In this document: positions 17,614 through 23,996 of the stretch, piece after piece | Layout of the letters: each line of letters opens with the position of its first letter | How positions within the stretch are numbered: the first letter of the stretch is position 1 | NCBI GenBank assembly: GCA_029938175.1 | Contig: JAPYON010000016.1 | Span: 1-32,748 of the forward strand | Direction: 5' to 3' | DNA: 32,748 bases | Origin: Paracoccaceae bacterium | GTDB taxonomy: Bacteria; Pseudomonadota; Alphaproteobacteria; Rhodobacterales; Rhodobacteraceae | Notes under the pieces: generated by a model | Told to the model about the DNA's origin: nothing | Databases searched by the model: none | Seen by the model: only the letters and a program-made list of their open reading frames with translations | Made by a program: the position numbers and the translations under genes

Positions 17614-18036
17614 ATGGCTATTCAACGCACATTCTCAATCATCAAGCCAGACGCCACAAAACGCAACCTGACTGGCGCAATAGCGGCCAAGTTCGAAGTC
17701 GCGGGCCTGCGCATCGTTGCATCCAAGCGCATCCAGATGACACTGGCGCAAGCCGAAACATTCTACGGCGTGCATTCCGAACGCCCGTTTTTTGGCGAAC
17801 TTTGCGAATTCATGATCTCCGAGCCTATCGTTGTTCAGGTTCTGGAAGGCGAAGACGCAATCGCAAAAAACCGCGAAGTCATGGGCGCAACCAATCCTGC
17901 CGACGCCGACGAGGGCACAATTCGTAAAGAATTCGCACTTTCCATCGGTGAAAACTCGGTTCACGGCTCCGACGCACCAGAAACAGCTGCCGAAGAAATC
18001 GCGTTCTTCTTTTCTGGTCTTGAACTGGTTGGCTAA
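17614..18036 (+). CDS. ndk: Nucleoside diphosphate kinase
   Basis: Ndk balances nucleoside triphosphate pools by moving the gamma phosphate through a phosphohistidine. The protein is 140 residues long, the standard size. The active-site His117 is in [12 protein letters not shown], and the N-terminal [13 protein letters not shown] is the classical start. The ATG at 17614 is preceded by AAAGGA at good spacing; an upstream in-frame ATG at 17572 adds 14 unlikely residues. It is divergent from the ABC-F gene and ends just before a strong intrinsic terminator, so it is probably monocistronic. Its stop codon overlaps the end of the decayed tfoX on the other strand. Confidence 0.98.
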   Translation: MAIQRTFSIIKPDATKRNLTGAIAAKFEVAGLRIVASKRIQMTLAQAETFYGVHSERPFFGELCEFMISEPIVVQVLEGEDAIAKNREVMGATNPADADEGTIRKEFALSIGENSVHGSDAPETAAEEIAFFFSGLELVG

Positions 18037-18370
18037 TCTGGCGACCTGACACCAAGTTTATCAAGGGCCGCTTCGATATCAGAGCGGCCCTTTTTCTTTG
18101 CGCCAAGGGTTTCTGCAACCATCAGATCGAATTTCTTACGCAAGTTCGTCTTTTCAACGTCCTGACAATCACTACACGGGCGGCCCTAAGGTCCATGACC
18201 AGCGCGTAGTATCCAATAAAATGCAGGCGTATACCGTTTTCAAGCGCCAGACGATATCCTTCATCGGCACCTAATTCGCGAAGTTGCTCCGCAGAAGTCA
18301 CGCCTGCACTGGCGAATATGGCTTCGGTCTAAGGTCCAAGATTGCGAATGGAGGAAGCGGGTTCGGTCAT
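18033..18370 (-). pseudogene. TfoX C-terminal-domain protein, broken by one stop and one frameshift
   Basis: Read on the minus strand from ATG 18370 the frame gives SSIRNLGP, then TAG (18329-18331), then TEAIFASAGVTSAEQLRELG, and HFIGYYALVMDL. A one-base loss near 18187-18192 then shifts the frame. The second frame gives GRPCSDCQDVEKTNLRKKF and ends with a Lys-rich tail at TAG 18033-18035. Joined, this is the C-terminal (helix-hairpin-helix-like) domain of TfoX/Sxy, about 112 residues. TfoX proteins of this type have been tied to competence regulation in gammaproteobacteria; the role in alphaproteobacteria is not settled. It follows the saccharopine dehydrogenase gene on the same strand after 40 bases. 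Both lesions sit in the same 9-mer, GGACCTTAG, so a sequencing or assembly error should be excluded. Confidence 0.85.
18064..18095 (+). terminator. Rho-independent terminator of ndk
   Basis: AGGGCCGCT (18064-18072) and AGCGGCCCT (18083-18091) form a perfect 9-base GC-rich stem with a 10-base loop, followed by a run of T. It lies 28 bases after the ndk stop. The same bases encode the C-terminus of the tfoX remnant on the other strand, so the hairpin is built from former or present coding sequence. Confidence 0.9.
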
Positions 18371-18410
18371 GACACCTCTTTATAACAAGAAAATAGTATC
18401 AAGTGAGATT

Positions 18411-19472
18411 TTAGGTCAATCCAGCCCGATTTAATGCATCATCGAATGTCTGCGCTGCGTTAAGCCATTCTTCACCATGCGGATAGGTCAGCAGGGATTT
18501 AACCATCTGTGAAGAGAAAACTTCGCTAGCCTCGCGTGGAAGCAATGAGGGCAGATTGTCGATCGCCGTCAATTCTATTTCTTCGCGAATACCGTTTTTA
18601 CCCAGAGATACAAACGGAGCATCCCAACCTGTAGGTGCATTATAAATCGGCAAAGGATTGAAATTACTGAAGGGATCACATGACACGTCAGAAATCATTT
18701 GAATGAAATTCAATGGGTTGGAAATGTCGTCAACCATTAACAACTGTAAACCGGGACCGGTCATTAACACACAGTTAACCAACAAATCGTGCGCCATCAA
18801 CGCTGGCTTATCCAGATTCCGCGTTTCCGCCATATCCCATTCGGTTACCTCAAATCCAGCCAGTTTTAACGCCTTGATAGCACCAGAGCCGGAACGCCCC
18901 TTTGCCCCGATCACCACTGCGCGACGTGGCTTCATGCAGGTGCTGGACAGCTTCCGCAAAATATCCTCAACCTCACCGCGCGTCTCAAAGCTACTAACGC
19001 CAACCTCCGGCCCCGCAACTCCGTTCCAACGCGCCAACAAGCGCCAAGCCGCCAATGCTGCACCCATCCACCCAGCCCAATATCCAAACGCCGCAATACG
19101 CCTCTCTTCTTTGGTTAAATACTCAATATCGTAAAGCCGTCCACCACCGCGACGAAAACGTTTGATCTCGGATTCCCAACCGGTTTGGTCTTTAAAAATA
19201 TGTGCAAAATGTATGAAGGGAGCCTTAAGATCAGCGGGTTCTTCGGGCAGTTCTTTTAGCCCTAGCACTGTCGCGTCAGTCACCGTTAACCAAGCCCCCG
19301 CGTTAGCCAATTCGCAACCAACGGCCGCGTATTCGGAATTGATAAAAATCCGTTTATCGCTTCGCTCGACCGAAATTTCAAACCCTGCATTGAGCAAGGT
19401 TTTCGCATCTTTTGGGGTCACAGCTGTGCGCCGCTCGGTTGCGCGGGTTTCGTCTCGGATGATAAATTTCAT
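18411..19472 (-). CDS. Saccharopine dehydrogenase (NAD+, L-lysine-forming type)
   Basis: The 353-residue protein resembles the Lys1 class of saccharopine dehydrogenases, which interconvert saccharopine and lysine plus 2-oxoglutarate. The N-terminal domain resembles alanine dehydrogenase: IIRDETRATERRTAVTP, then a GLKELPEEP segment and FIHFAHIFKDQTGW. The middle has YDIEYLTKEERRIAAFGYWAG. The nucleotide-binding region is AVVIGAKGRSGSGAIKAL at about residue 187, a GxGxxG-like turn. The N-terminal Arg and Lys-type contacts are present, but I cannot assign substrate preference. A good AAGGA precedes the ATG. It is 9 bases downstream of purN and probably co-transcribed. Its direction (lysine synthesis or breakdown) is undetermined; the glutaryl-CoA dehydrogenase in the window would fit breakdown. 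Confidence 0.82.
   Translation of the reverse strand: MKFIIRDETRATERRTAVTPKDAKTLLNAGFEISVERSDKRIFINSEYAAVGCELANAGAWLTVTDATVLGLKELPEEPADLKAPFIHFAHIFKDQTGWESEIKRFRRGGGRLYDIEYLTKEERRIAAFGYWAGWMGAALAAWRLLARWNGVAGPEVGVSSFETRGEVEDILRKLSSTCMKPRRAVVIGAKGRSGSGAIKALKLAGFEVTEWDMAETRNLDKPALMAHDLLVNCVLMTGPGLQLLMVDDISNPLNFIQMISDVSCDPFSNFNPLPIYNAPTGWDAPFVSLGKNGIREEIELTAIDNLPSLLPREASEVFSSQMVKSLLTYPHGEEWLNAAQTFDDALNRAGLT
18764..18778 (-). promoter_or_regulatory. TTAA-N7-TTAA direct repeat inside the saccharopine dehydrogenase gene
   Basis: TTAACACACAGTTAACC on the plus strand has both TTAA halves and the extra CC seen in strong CtrA sites. It lies deep in a coding region, so it may be incidental. Confidence 0.3.
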
Positions 19473-19481
19473 CGTGCGTCC

Positions 19482-20078
19482 TTAGGAAAACAGACTGACT
19501 TTCATGTCGTCGTTATCCGCAAACTTACGCAACACCGCAGGGTAGAGTCTATGCTCCATCGGTAATAGTCTTTTAGCCAGATCGTCGGCAGTATCACCCG
19601 CCAAAACAGGAATAACCGCCTGGCCTAATATCGGCCCGCCATCCAGTTCGGCCGTGACTTGGTGAACTGAACACCCGTGTATGACCATCCCCGCATCAAG
19701 CGCACGCTGGTGCGTATGAAGTCCAGTAAAAAGCGGTAGGATCGAGGGGTGAATGTTCAACATCCTGCCTCGCCATTTTTCAATGAAGTTCGGTGTCAAA
19801 ATTCGCATAAACCCAGCCAAACAGATTATGTCAGGGTTCGCTTTCAACAAGGCCGCATGTAAATCAGATTCGAATCCTGCGCGATCACCTTTGTACGGGC
19901 GATGGTCAACCATAGCTGTCGCAATTCCCATATTAGTTGCTTTGGCCAATCCGCCCGCGTTAGGATTGTTTGACAAAACGAGCACCGCCTTGGCCGGATG
20001 CGATGCATCCATATCCCGCGCCAGCGCCACCATGTTCGAGCCACCACCAGAAATAAGAATGGCGACTCTTTTTTTCAT
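19482..20078 (-). CDS. purN: Phosphoribosylglycinamide formyltransferase
   Basis: PurN transfers a formyl group from 10-formyltetrahydrofolate to GAR in purine synthesis. The 198 residues contain the N-terminal [12 protein letters not shown], the folate/GAR site GFMRIL, and the catalytic [20 protein letters not shown]-type loop (visible as IHPSILPLF and HTHQRAL). The GCSVHQV and DGGPIL segments are also present. Catalytic Asn, His and Asp are all represented. The start overlaps the purM stop (ATGA), so it is coupled to the preceding step's enzyme. Confidence 0.97.
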   Translation of the reverse strand: MKKRVAILISGGGSNMVALARDMDASHPAKAVLVLSNNPNAGGLAKATNMGIATAMVDHRPYKGDRAGFESDLHAALLKANPDIICLAGFMRILTPNFIEKWRGRMLNIHPSILPLFTGLHTHQRALDAGMVIHGCSVHQVTAELDGGPILGQAVIPVLAGDTADDLAKRLLPMEHRLYPAVLRKFADNDDMKVSLFS

Positions 20079-21121
20079 GACAGCGTGCCCGAATACGTAA
20101 CGCTGTCGCCCTTAACGATGGTGCCCATGTTGAACACTGTCTCGCCGTTTTCCTCGAATATCGCTTGCAACGCTTCGACGCGGCCTGGTGCAACCACGGC
20201 GATCATGCCGATGCCGCAGTTGAAAGTCTTCAGAAGCTCGCTTTGTGCCATGCCAGCCTGATCCACTAGCCATTTAATGACAGGCGGTAAGTTCCAAACA
20301 GTCAAATCAATGTCAGCACCAAGCCCCTCGGGCAATGCGCGCGGCAGGTTTTCAGTCAGGCCACCGCCGGTGATATGCGCCAAAGCATGCAATCCACCAG
20401 CGCGGTAAGCCGCAAGGCCCGAACGCACGTAAAGCTTGGTCGGGGCCAGTAAAGCCTCGCCCAACGAACCATCCCCAAACGGGCAGGGCGCGTTCCATGC
20501 AAGGACGGAGTTCTCAACAATTTTGCGCACCAGCGAGTAACCGTTCGAATGCACGCCGCTTGACGCCAAGCCCAGTATGACGTCGCCGTCGGCCACGCCA
20601 GCGGGCAGCATCGCCCCGCGTTCCATCGCACCGACCGAGAAACCCGCCAGGTCGAAATCGCCCTTGGCATACATCCCCGGCATTTCGGCGGTCTCGCCAC
20701 CAACCAATGCGGAATTAGACAAGCGACACCCCTCGGCGATCCCCTCGACGATAGTTGCGGCCTCGTTAATATCCAGTTTATCTGTTGCGAAGTAATCGAG
20801 GAAGAACAGAGGCTCCGCACCCTGACAAACAAGGTCGTTCACACACATCGCCACTAGATCAATGCCAACTGTGGAAAGGATACCCGTATCGATCGCGATT
20901 CGCAGCTTTGTGCCTACACCGTCAGTAGCAGCAACCAGAATTGGGTCTTTATAGCCAGCGGCCTTAAGGTCAAACATCGCACCAAAACCTCCCAAACCGT
21001 CCATAACACCGGAACGTTTGGTGCTCGCAGCGGCGGGCTTGATCCGCTCCACCAGCGCGTTGCCTGCATCGATATCAACACCTGCGTCAGCATAGGTTAG
21101 GCCATTGGGTTTGTCGGACAT
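20075..21121 (-). CDS. purM: Phosphoribosylformylglycinamidine cyclo-ligase
   Basis: PurM closes the imidazole ring of AIR from FGAM with ATP. From ATG 21121 ([20 protein letters not shown]) it has 348 residues, the usual length, with [41 protein letters not shown] and [10 protein letters not shown] all intact. GGAG is 6 bases before the ATG. A longer in-frame reading to 21187 has no family residues. It is the first gene of purM-purN-saccharopine dehydrogenase and is divergent from the tRNA gene. I see no purine riboswitch in the roughly 65 bases between them. Confidence 0.97.
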   Translation of the reverse strand: MSDKPNGLTYADAGVDIDAGNALVERIKPAAASTKRSGVMDGLGGFGAMFDLKAAGYKDPILVAATDGVGTKLRIAIDTGILSTVGIDLVAMCVNDLVCQGAEPLFFLDYFATDKLDINEAATIVEGIAEGCRLSNSALVGGETAEMPGMYAKGDFDLAGFSVGAMERGAMLPAGVADGDVILGLASSGVHSNGYSLVRKIVENSVLAWNAPCPFGDGSLGEALLAPTKLYVRSGLAAYRAGGLHALAHITGGGLTENLPRALPEGLGADIDLTVWNLPPVIKWLVDQAGMAQSELLKTFNCGIGMIAVVAPGRVEALQAIFEENGETVFNMGTIVKGDSVTYSGTLS

Positions 21122-21187
21122 ATCGCGCTCCTGCACTGCAACAATTTGGGCATGCTTTACCCCAGCAATAAACAAAAGGGAAGCCAC

Positions 21188-21216
21188 TTGACCCCCCTAA
21201 ATCATCCGCGTATTGA
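21188..21216 (+). promoter_or_regulatory. Sigma-70-type promoter of the CAU tRNA
   Basis: TTGACC (21188-21193) and TATTGA (21211-21216) are separated by exactly 17 bases, and the first base of the mature tRNA is 12 bases after the -10 element. Position, spacing and match make this a credible promoter. Confidence 0.7.
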
Positions 21217-21227
21217 GTGCCACAGGC

Positions 21228-21304
21228 GGGCCTGTAGCTCAGTTGGTTAGAGCAGAGCGCTCATAACGCTTTTGTCGCAGGTTCAAGTCCTGCCGGGCCT
21301 ACCA
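21228..21304 (+). tRNA. tRNA with CAU anticodon, probably tRNA-Ile2 (lysidine-modified)
   Basis: The 77 bases fold as a complete cloverleaf with encoded CCA: acceptor GGGCCTG with CGGGCCT, D arm GCTC-AGTTGGTTA-GAGC, anticodon stem GAGCG/CGCTT with loop CTCATAA, and T arm GCAGG-TTCAAGT-CCTGC. The anticodon CAU could be elongator Met or Ile2. C4-G69 and C5-G68 in the acceptor stem are known recognition features of the lysidine synthetase TilS on E. coli tRNA-Ile2. The rest also resembles Ile2 more than the alphaproteobacterial Met tRNA as I recall it. It ends 3 bases before the modC stop on the other strand. Confidence 0.93.
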
Positions 21305-21307
21305 AAA

Positions 21308-22426
21308 TCATCCCAACGCTGAAATCATCATCCGTCGATCGAAGCTGACGCTTTTTATCAGGGCAAAAGCGTCTTGCCCAACTTCCAGCCCTAATTCGGC
21401 CACCGCCTGCCGCGTGATCCTTGCCCGCAAGCTTTGGGCCCCAACAGTAAAAATGATCTCGGCGAAGGCTGTGTTCGGTTCGGCCTTGATCTCGGAAATA
21501 GTGGCAGCGATGGTATTCCGGATGCTGATCCCCTCGGGGCGCTTTACGGCGATGGCCACGTCACGAGCGCGAACGCGTAAGCGGATGCGGTCACCTATGT
21601 TCAGCGAGGCTACCATGGGCATGCGCAACACTTTGCCCGCGAATTTCAGTGTTGTAATTTGGAATTTCACGTCCTGTCCGGTAACTGTCACTTGCAAAAA
21701 ACTGCCTGCTTCGAATTTTCCGGTGAAGTCGTGCATTTCTTGCGTGTCAAATATCTCGGGTATGGGGCCGCGGGCGCTGACATGGCCGTTTGGCGAAAGC
21801 AGGATGACCTCGTCAGCCAGTCGCGCTACTTCGTCGATGGCATGGCTGACGAAAATCATCGGAACGCCGAACTCGCGCGGGATTTTGTCTAAAAACGGCA
21901 ACAGCTCGGCCTTGCGGCGTATGTCGAGGGCCGACAGAGGTTCGTCCAGCAACAACAGTTCCGGTTGTGTCAAAAGAGTTCGGCCTAAAGCCACGCGTTG
22001 TTTTTCGCCGCCTGATAATGTCGAGGGATGGGCTGTTAACAATTTGGCAAGGTCTAGCGCCTCGACAACCCGTTTCATTGTGATCGGGCTCGCAACCTTG
22101 CGGCAGCGTTTGTTGGCAAAGGACAGATTGCCCGAAACGTCTAGGTGCGGGAACAAGCGGTCTTCCTGAAATACCATTCCGACGGAGCGTTGATGCGGGG
22201 GGCGGAAGATTTTGGACTTTGTGTCGGTCCAGATTTCTTCTTTGAATTCCACAAATAAATTACCGCGTGTCTCAAGGCCTGCGATCACCCGTAACAGGGT
22301 GCTTTTACCACTGCCACTTGGCCCGAATAAGGCTGTAGTGCCTGTCAGGGGTACGATTTCGTTAACGTCAATTGTGTGACCAGAAAAGGGGAGTTTTGCC
22401 CGAATTATAAGTGATTTATCCGACAT
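21308..22426 (-). CDS. modC: Molybdate ABC transporter ATP-binding protein
   Basis: ModC powers molybdate import through ModB. The 372 residues comprise an ABC domain with Walker A FGPSGSGKSTLLR, the Q-loop in VGMVFQEDRLFPHLDV, signature TLSGGEKQRVALGR and Walker B LLLDEPLSALD with a following FVSHAIDEV. The C-terminal part (about 230-372) is a regulatory region with a mop-like segment (IRLRVRARDVAIAVK) of the type that binds oxyanion and inhibits transport. It overlaps modB by 11 bases. It is the last gene of modABC and is convergent with the tRNA at a distance of 3 bases. Confidence 0.95.
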   Translation of the reverse strand: MSDKSLIIRAKLPFSGHTIDVNEIVPLTGTTALFGPSGSGKSTLLRVIAGLETRGNLFVEFKEEIWTDTKSKIFRPPHQRSVGMVFQEDRLFPHLDVSGNLSFANKRCRKVASPITMKRVVEALDLAKLLTAHPSTLSGGEKQRVALGRTLLTQPELLLLDEPLSALDIRRKAELLPFLDKIPREFGVPMIFVSHAIDEVARLADEVILLSPNGHVSARGPIPEIFDTQEMHDFTGKFEAGSFLQVTVTGQDVKFQITTLKFAGKVLRMPMVASLNIGDRIRLRVRARDVAIAVKRPEGISIRNTIAATISEIKAEPNTAFAEIIFTVGAQSLRARITRQAVAELGLEVGQDAFALIKSVSFDRRMMISALG

Positions 22427-23090
22427 GAATGGCCAGCTTCCGGTTCATCGAATAGACCGCGAGAAGAACGATGAACGAGAATATCATCAACCCGCCAGCC
22501 AGTTGATGCGCCTGCGCGTATTGTAATGTTTCCACGTGTTCGTAAATGGCAATCGAGATCACTTTGGTCTGGCCGGGGATATTGCCGCCAACCATCAAAA
22601 CCACACCGAATTCGCCGATTGTGTGGGTGAAACTGAGGACGGTCGCGGTTAGAAAGCCGCGTCGGACCAAAGGCACGGCAACTGTAAAGAAAGCGTTAAT
22701 TGGCGAGGCGCGAAGCATTGCAGCGGCCTCCATCGGGGCGCGGCCTATGGCTTGGAAGGCGGTTTGTAATGGTTGCACCATGAACGGTAAGGAGTAGAAC
22801 ATCGACGCGATGACCAGTCCGGTGAACGAAAATGTTAGCGTTTCGCCCGTAATGTTAACCCAGAATCGCCCGATTGTTGAAGTTGGGCTAAGAAGGATCA
22901 GAAAATAAAACCCGATAACGGTTGGGGGCAAAACGATGGGTAGGGCGGTCAGCGCCTCGACGAACGGGCGCGCTTTGGCGGTGGTATTGGCCAGCCACCA
23001 CGCCAGAGGTGTGCCCAGTAGTAATAGAAAAACTGTCGTCGTTCCGGCGAGCTGGATTGTTAACCATAAAGGGGAAAGGTCCACCATCAT
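22416..23090 (-). CDS. modB: Molybdate ABC transporter permease
   Basis: The 224-residue inner-membrane permease has about five membrane helices and the EAA-loop typical of binding-protein-dependent permeases, here AAAMLRASPINAFFTVAVPLVRRGF at about residues 140-164 (read as EAAAMLRASP and TVAVPLVRRG). PLAWWLA and ALPIVLPPTVIGFY near the N-terminus match ModB. The ATG is in an ATGA overlap with the modA stop; the second Met is an alternative start. It partners ModA outside and ModC inside. Confidence 0.96.
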   Translation of the reverse strand: MMVDLSPLWLTIQLAGTTTVFLLLLGTPLAWWLANTTAKARPFVEALTALPIVLPPTVIGFYFLILLSPTSTIGRFWVNITGETLTFSFTGLVIASMFYSLPFMVQPLQTAFQAIGRAPMEAAAMLRASPINAFFTVAVPLVRRGFLTATVLSFTHTIGEFGVVLMVGGNIPGQTKVISIAIYEHVETLQYAQAHQLAGGLMIFSFIVLLAVYSMNRKLAIHVG

Positions 23091-23845
23091 TCCACCCCGT
23101 ATCCGTGGGAACGGATGATCGTTTGCGCGGCTTTGCTTTGCAGATAGGCCAAGAATGCGACGGCAGCCGGGTTATCCTTACCGAGCATTGTCAGAACGGC
23201 ATCTTGGTGGATCGGTGCGTAGATGTTTGTGGGAATGGGTAGGTAGCTGCCAACCTCGTTACGTGTGCTAATGGCATAGGCAAGCGCGACGATGCCAAGC
23301 TCGGCGTTTCCGCTGGCTACAAGGGCGTGGGTTTGTCCGATGTTTTCCCCCATTACGATCCGGTTTTGTAATGCACTCAACAAGTTAAGAGCCGTTAATG
23401 CTTCGATAGCAGCTATACCGTAGGGGGCAAGTGTGGGGTTTGCAATTGCGAGATGGCGGAAGGGGTTGGTTAACGTTTCGATAATTTCCTCGCCAATTCG
23501 CGAGGGGTCCGCAGAAAACAAGACTATCTGGCCCATGGCAAATGTGAAACGGCTGTTTTCTATTGCTTGCCCGTTTTCAACCAAGAGAGCGGGGCGGGCT
23601 TGGTCGGCCGCTAGAAACGCATCAAACGGTGCACCGTTAACGATTTGTGCGTACATTTTACCTGTTGAACCAGTGACAATAGTTAATTCGTGATTAACGC
23701 CCGCTTCAAAATCCGAAACAAGCACGTCCATAACTTCGGAAAAATTCGTGGCGACCGCAATCAGCGCTGTTTCAGCCGCAACCGTTTGTGGTGCAACGAC
23801 CAACGTCCATATGCAAAGTATTTGTGCTGTCCGGTTCATTTTCAT
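23087..23845 (-). CDS. modA: Periplasmic molybdate-binding protein
   Basis: ModA captures molybdate (or tungstate) for the importer. The 252 residues start with a signal peptide (AQILCIWTLVVAPQTVAAET, cleavage after VAA). The binding fold has AVATNFSEVMDVL, the oxyanion loop TGSTGKMYAQI, and FDAFLAADQARP. Further segments are NPTLAPYGIAAIEAL and GENIGQTHALVASGNAELGIVAL. It is the first gene of modABC. The ribosome-binding site is weak (GATGAG). A promoter-like sequence with an inverted repeat over its -10 region lies about 40-65 bases upstream. No modE gene is visible next to it. Confidence 0.96.
   Translation of the reverse strand: MKMNRTAQILCIWTLVVAPQTVAAETALIAVATNFSEVMDVLVSDFEAGVNHELTIVTGSTGKMYAQIVNGAPFDAFLAADQARPALLVENGQAIENSRFTFAMGQIVLFSADPSRIGEEIIETLTNPFRHLAIANPTLAPYGIAAIEALTALNLLSALQNRIVMGENIGQTHALVASGNAELGIVALAYAISTRNEVGSYLPIPTNIYAPIHQDAVLTMLGKDNPAAVAFLAYLQSKAAQTIIRSHGYGVE
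23683..23697 (-). promoter_or_regulatory. TTAA-N7-TTAA direct repeat inside modA
   Basis: TTAATTCGTGATTAACG on the plus strand lies in the first quarter of modA, about 150 bases downstream of its start. It matches the CtrA pattern; being within the gene, its role is doubtful. Confidence 0.3.
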
Positions 23846-23876
23846 TTACTCATCGGGCCTGTTAACGAAACGTTAT

Positions 23877-23901
23877 GCAATAGGAATTACAATTCCATTG
23901 C
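23877..23901. promoter_or_regulatory. Bulged inverted repeat between modA and fdsGB, candidate operator
   Basis: GCAAT(A)GGAATT-AC-AATTCCATTGC forms 11 complementary bases on each side with a single extra A in the left arm and a 2-base centre. It lies in the 151-base divergent region, 31 bases from the modA start and 95 from the fdsGB start. A molybdate-responsive or formate-responsive regulator is the natural guess. The sequence does not match the E. coli ModE box closely. Confidence 0.45.
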
Positions 23902-23912
23902 GCGAATGACAA
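23884..23912 (-). promoter_or_regulatory. Possible modABC promoter overlapping the inverted repeat
   Basis: On the minus strand TTGTCA (23907-23912) is followed, 17 bases later, by TAATTC (23884-23889). The -35 match is good and the -10 match only fair. The inverted repeat at 23877-23901 covers the -10 and much of the spacer, a position suited to repression. The implied leader to modA is about 30 bases. Confidence 0.4.
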
Positions 23913-23996
23913 TTATTAAGCGCAGCGTGTCATTTTTTGCTAGAAGCGGCCGAGCACTGGTGTATCCTTTGGGCGAATTATGTTTAGGGAAACACT

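Noticed and set aside
21228-21304. The tRNA as an integration site for an island carrying modABC and the formate dehydrogenase subunit
   Set aside because: There is no integrase, no second copy of the tRNA 3' end and no direct repeat that I could find, and the neighbouring genes look native.
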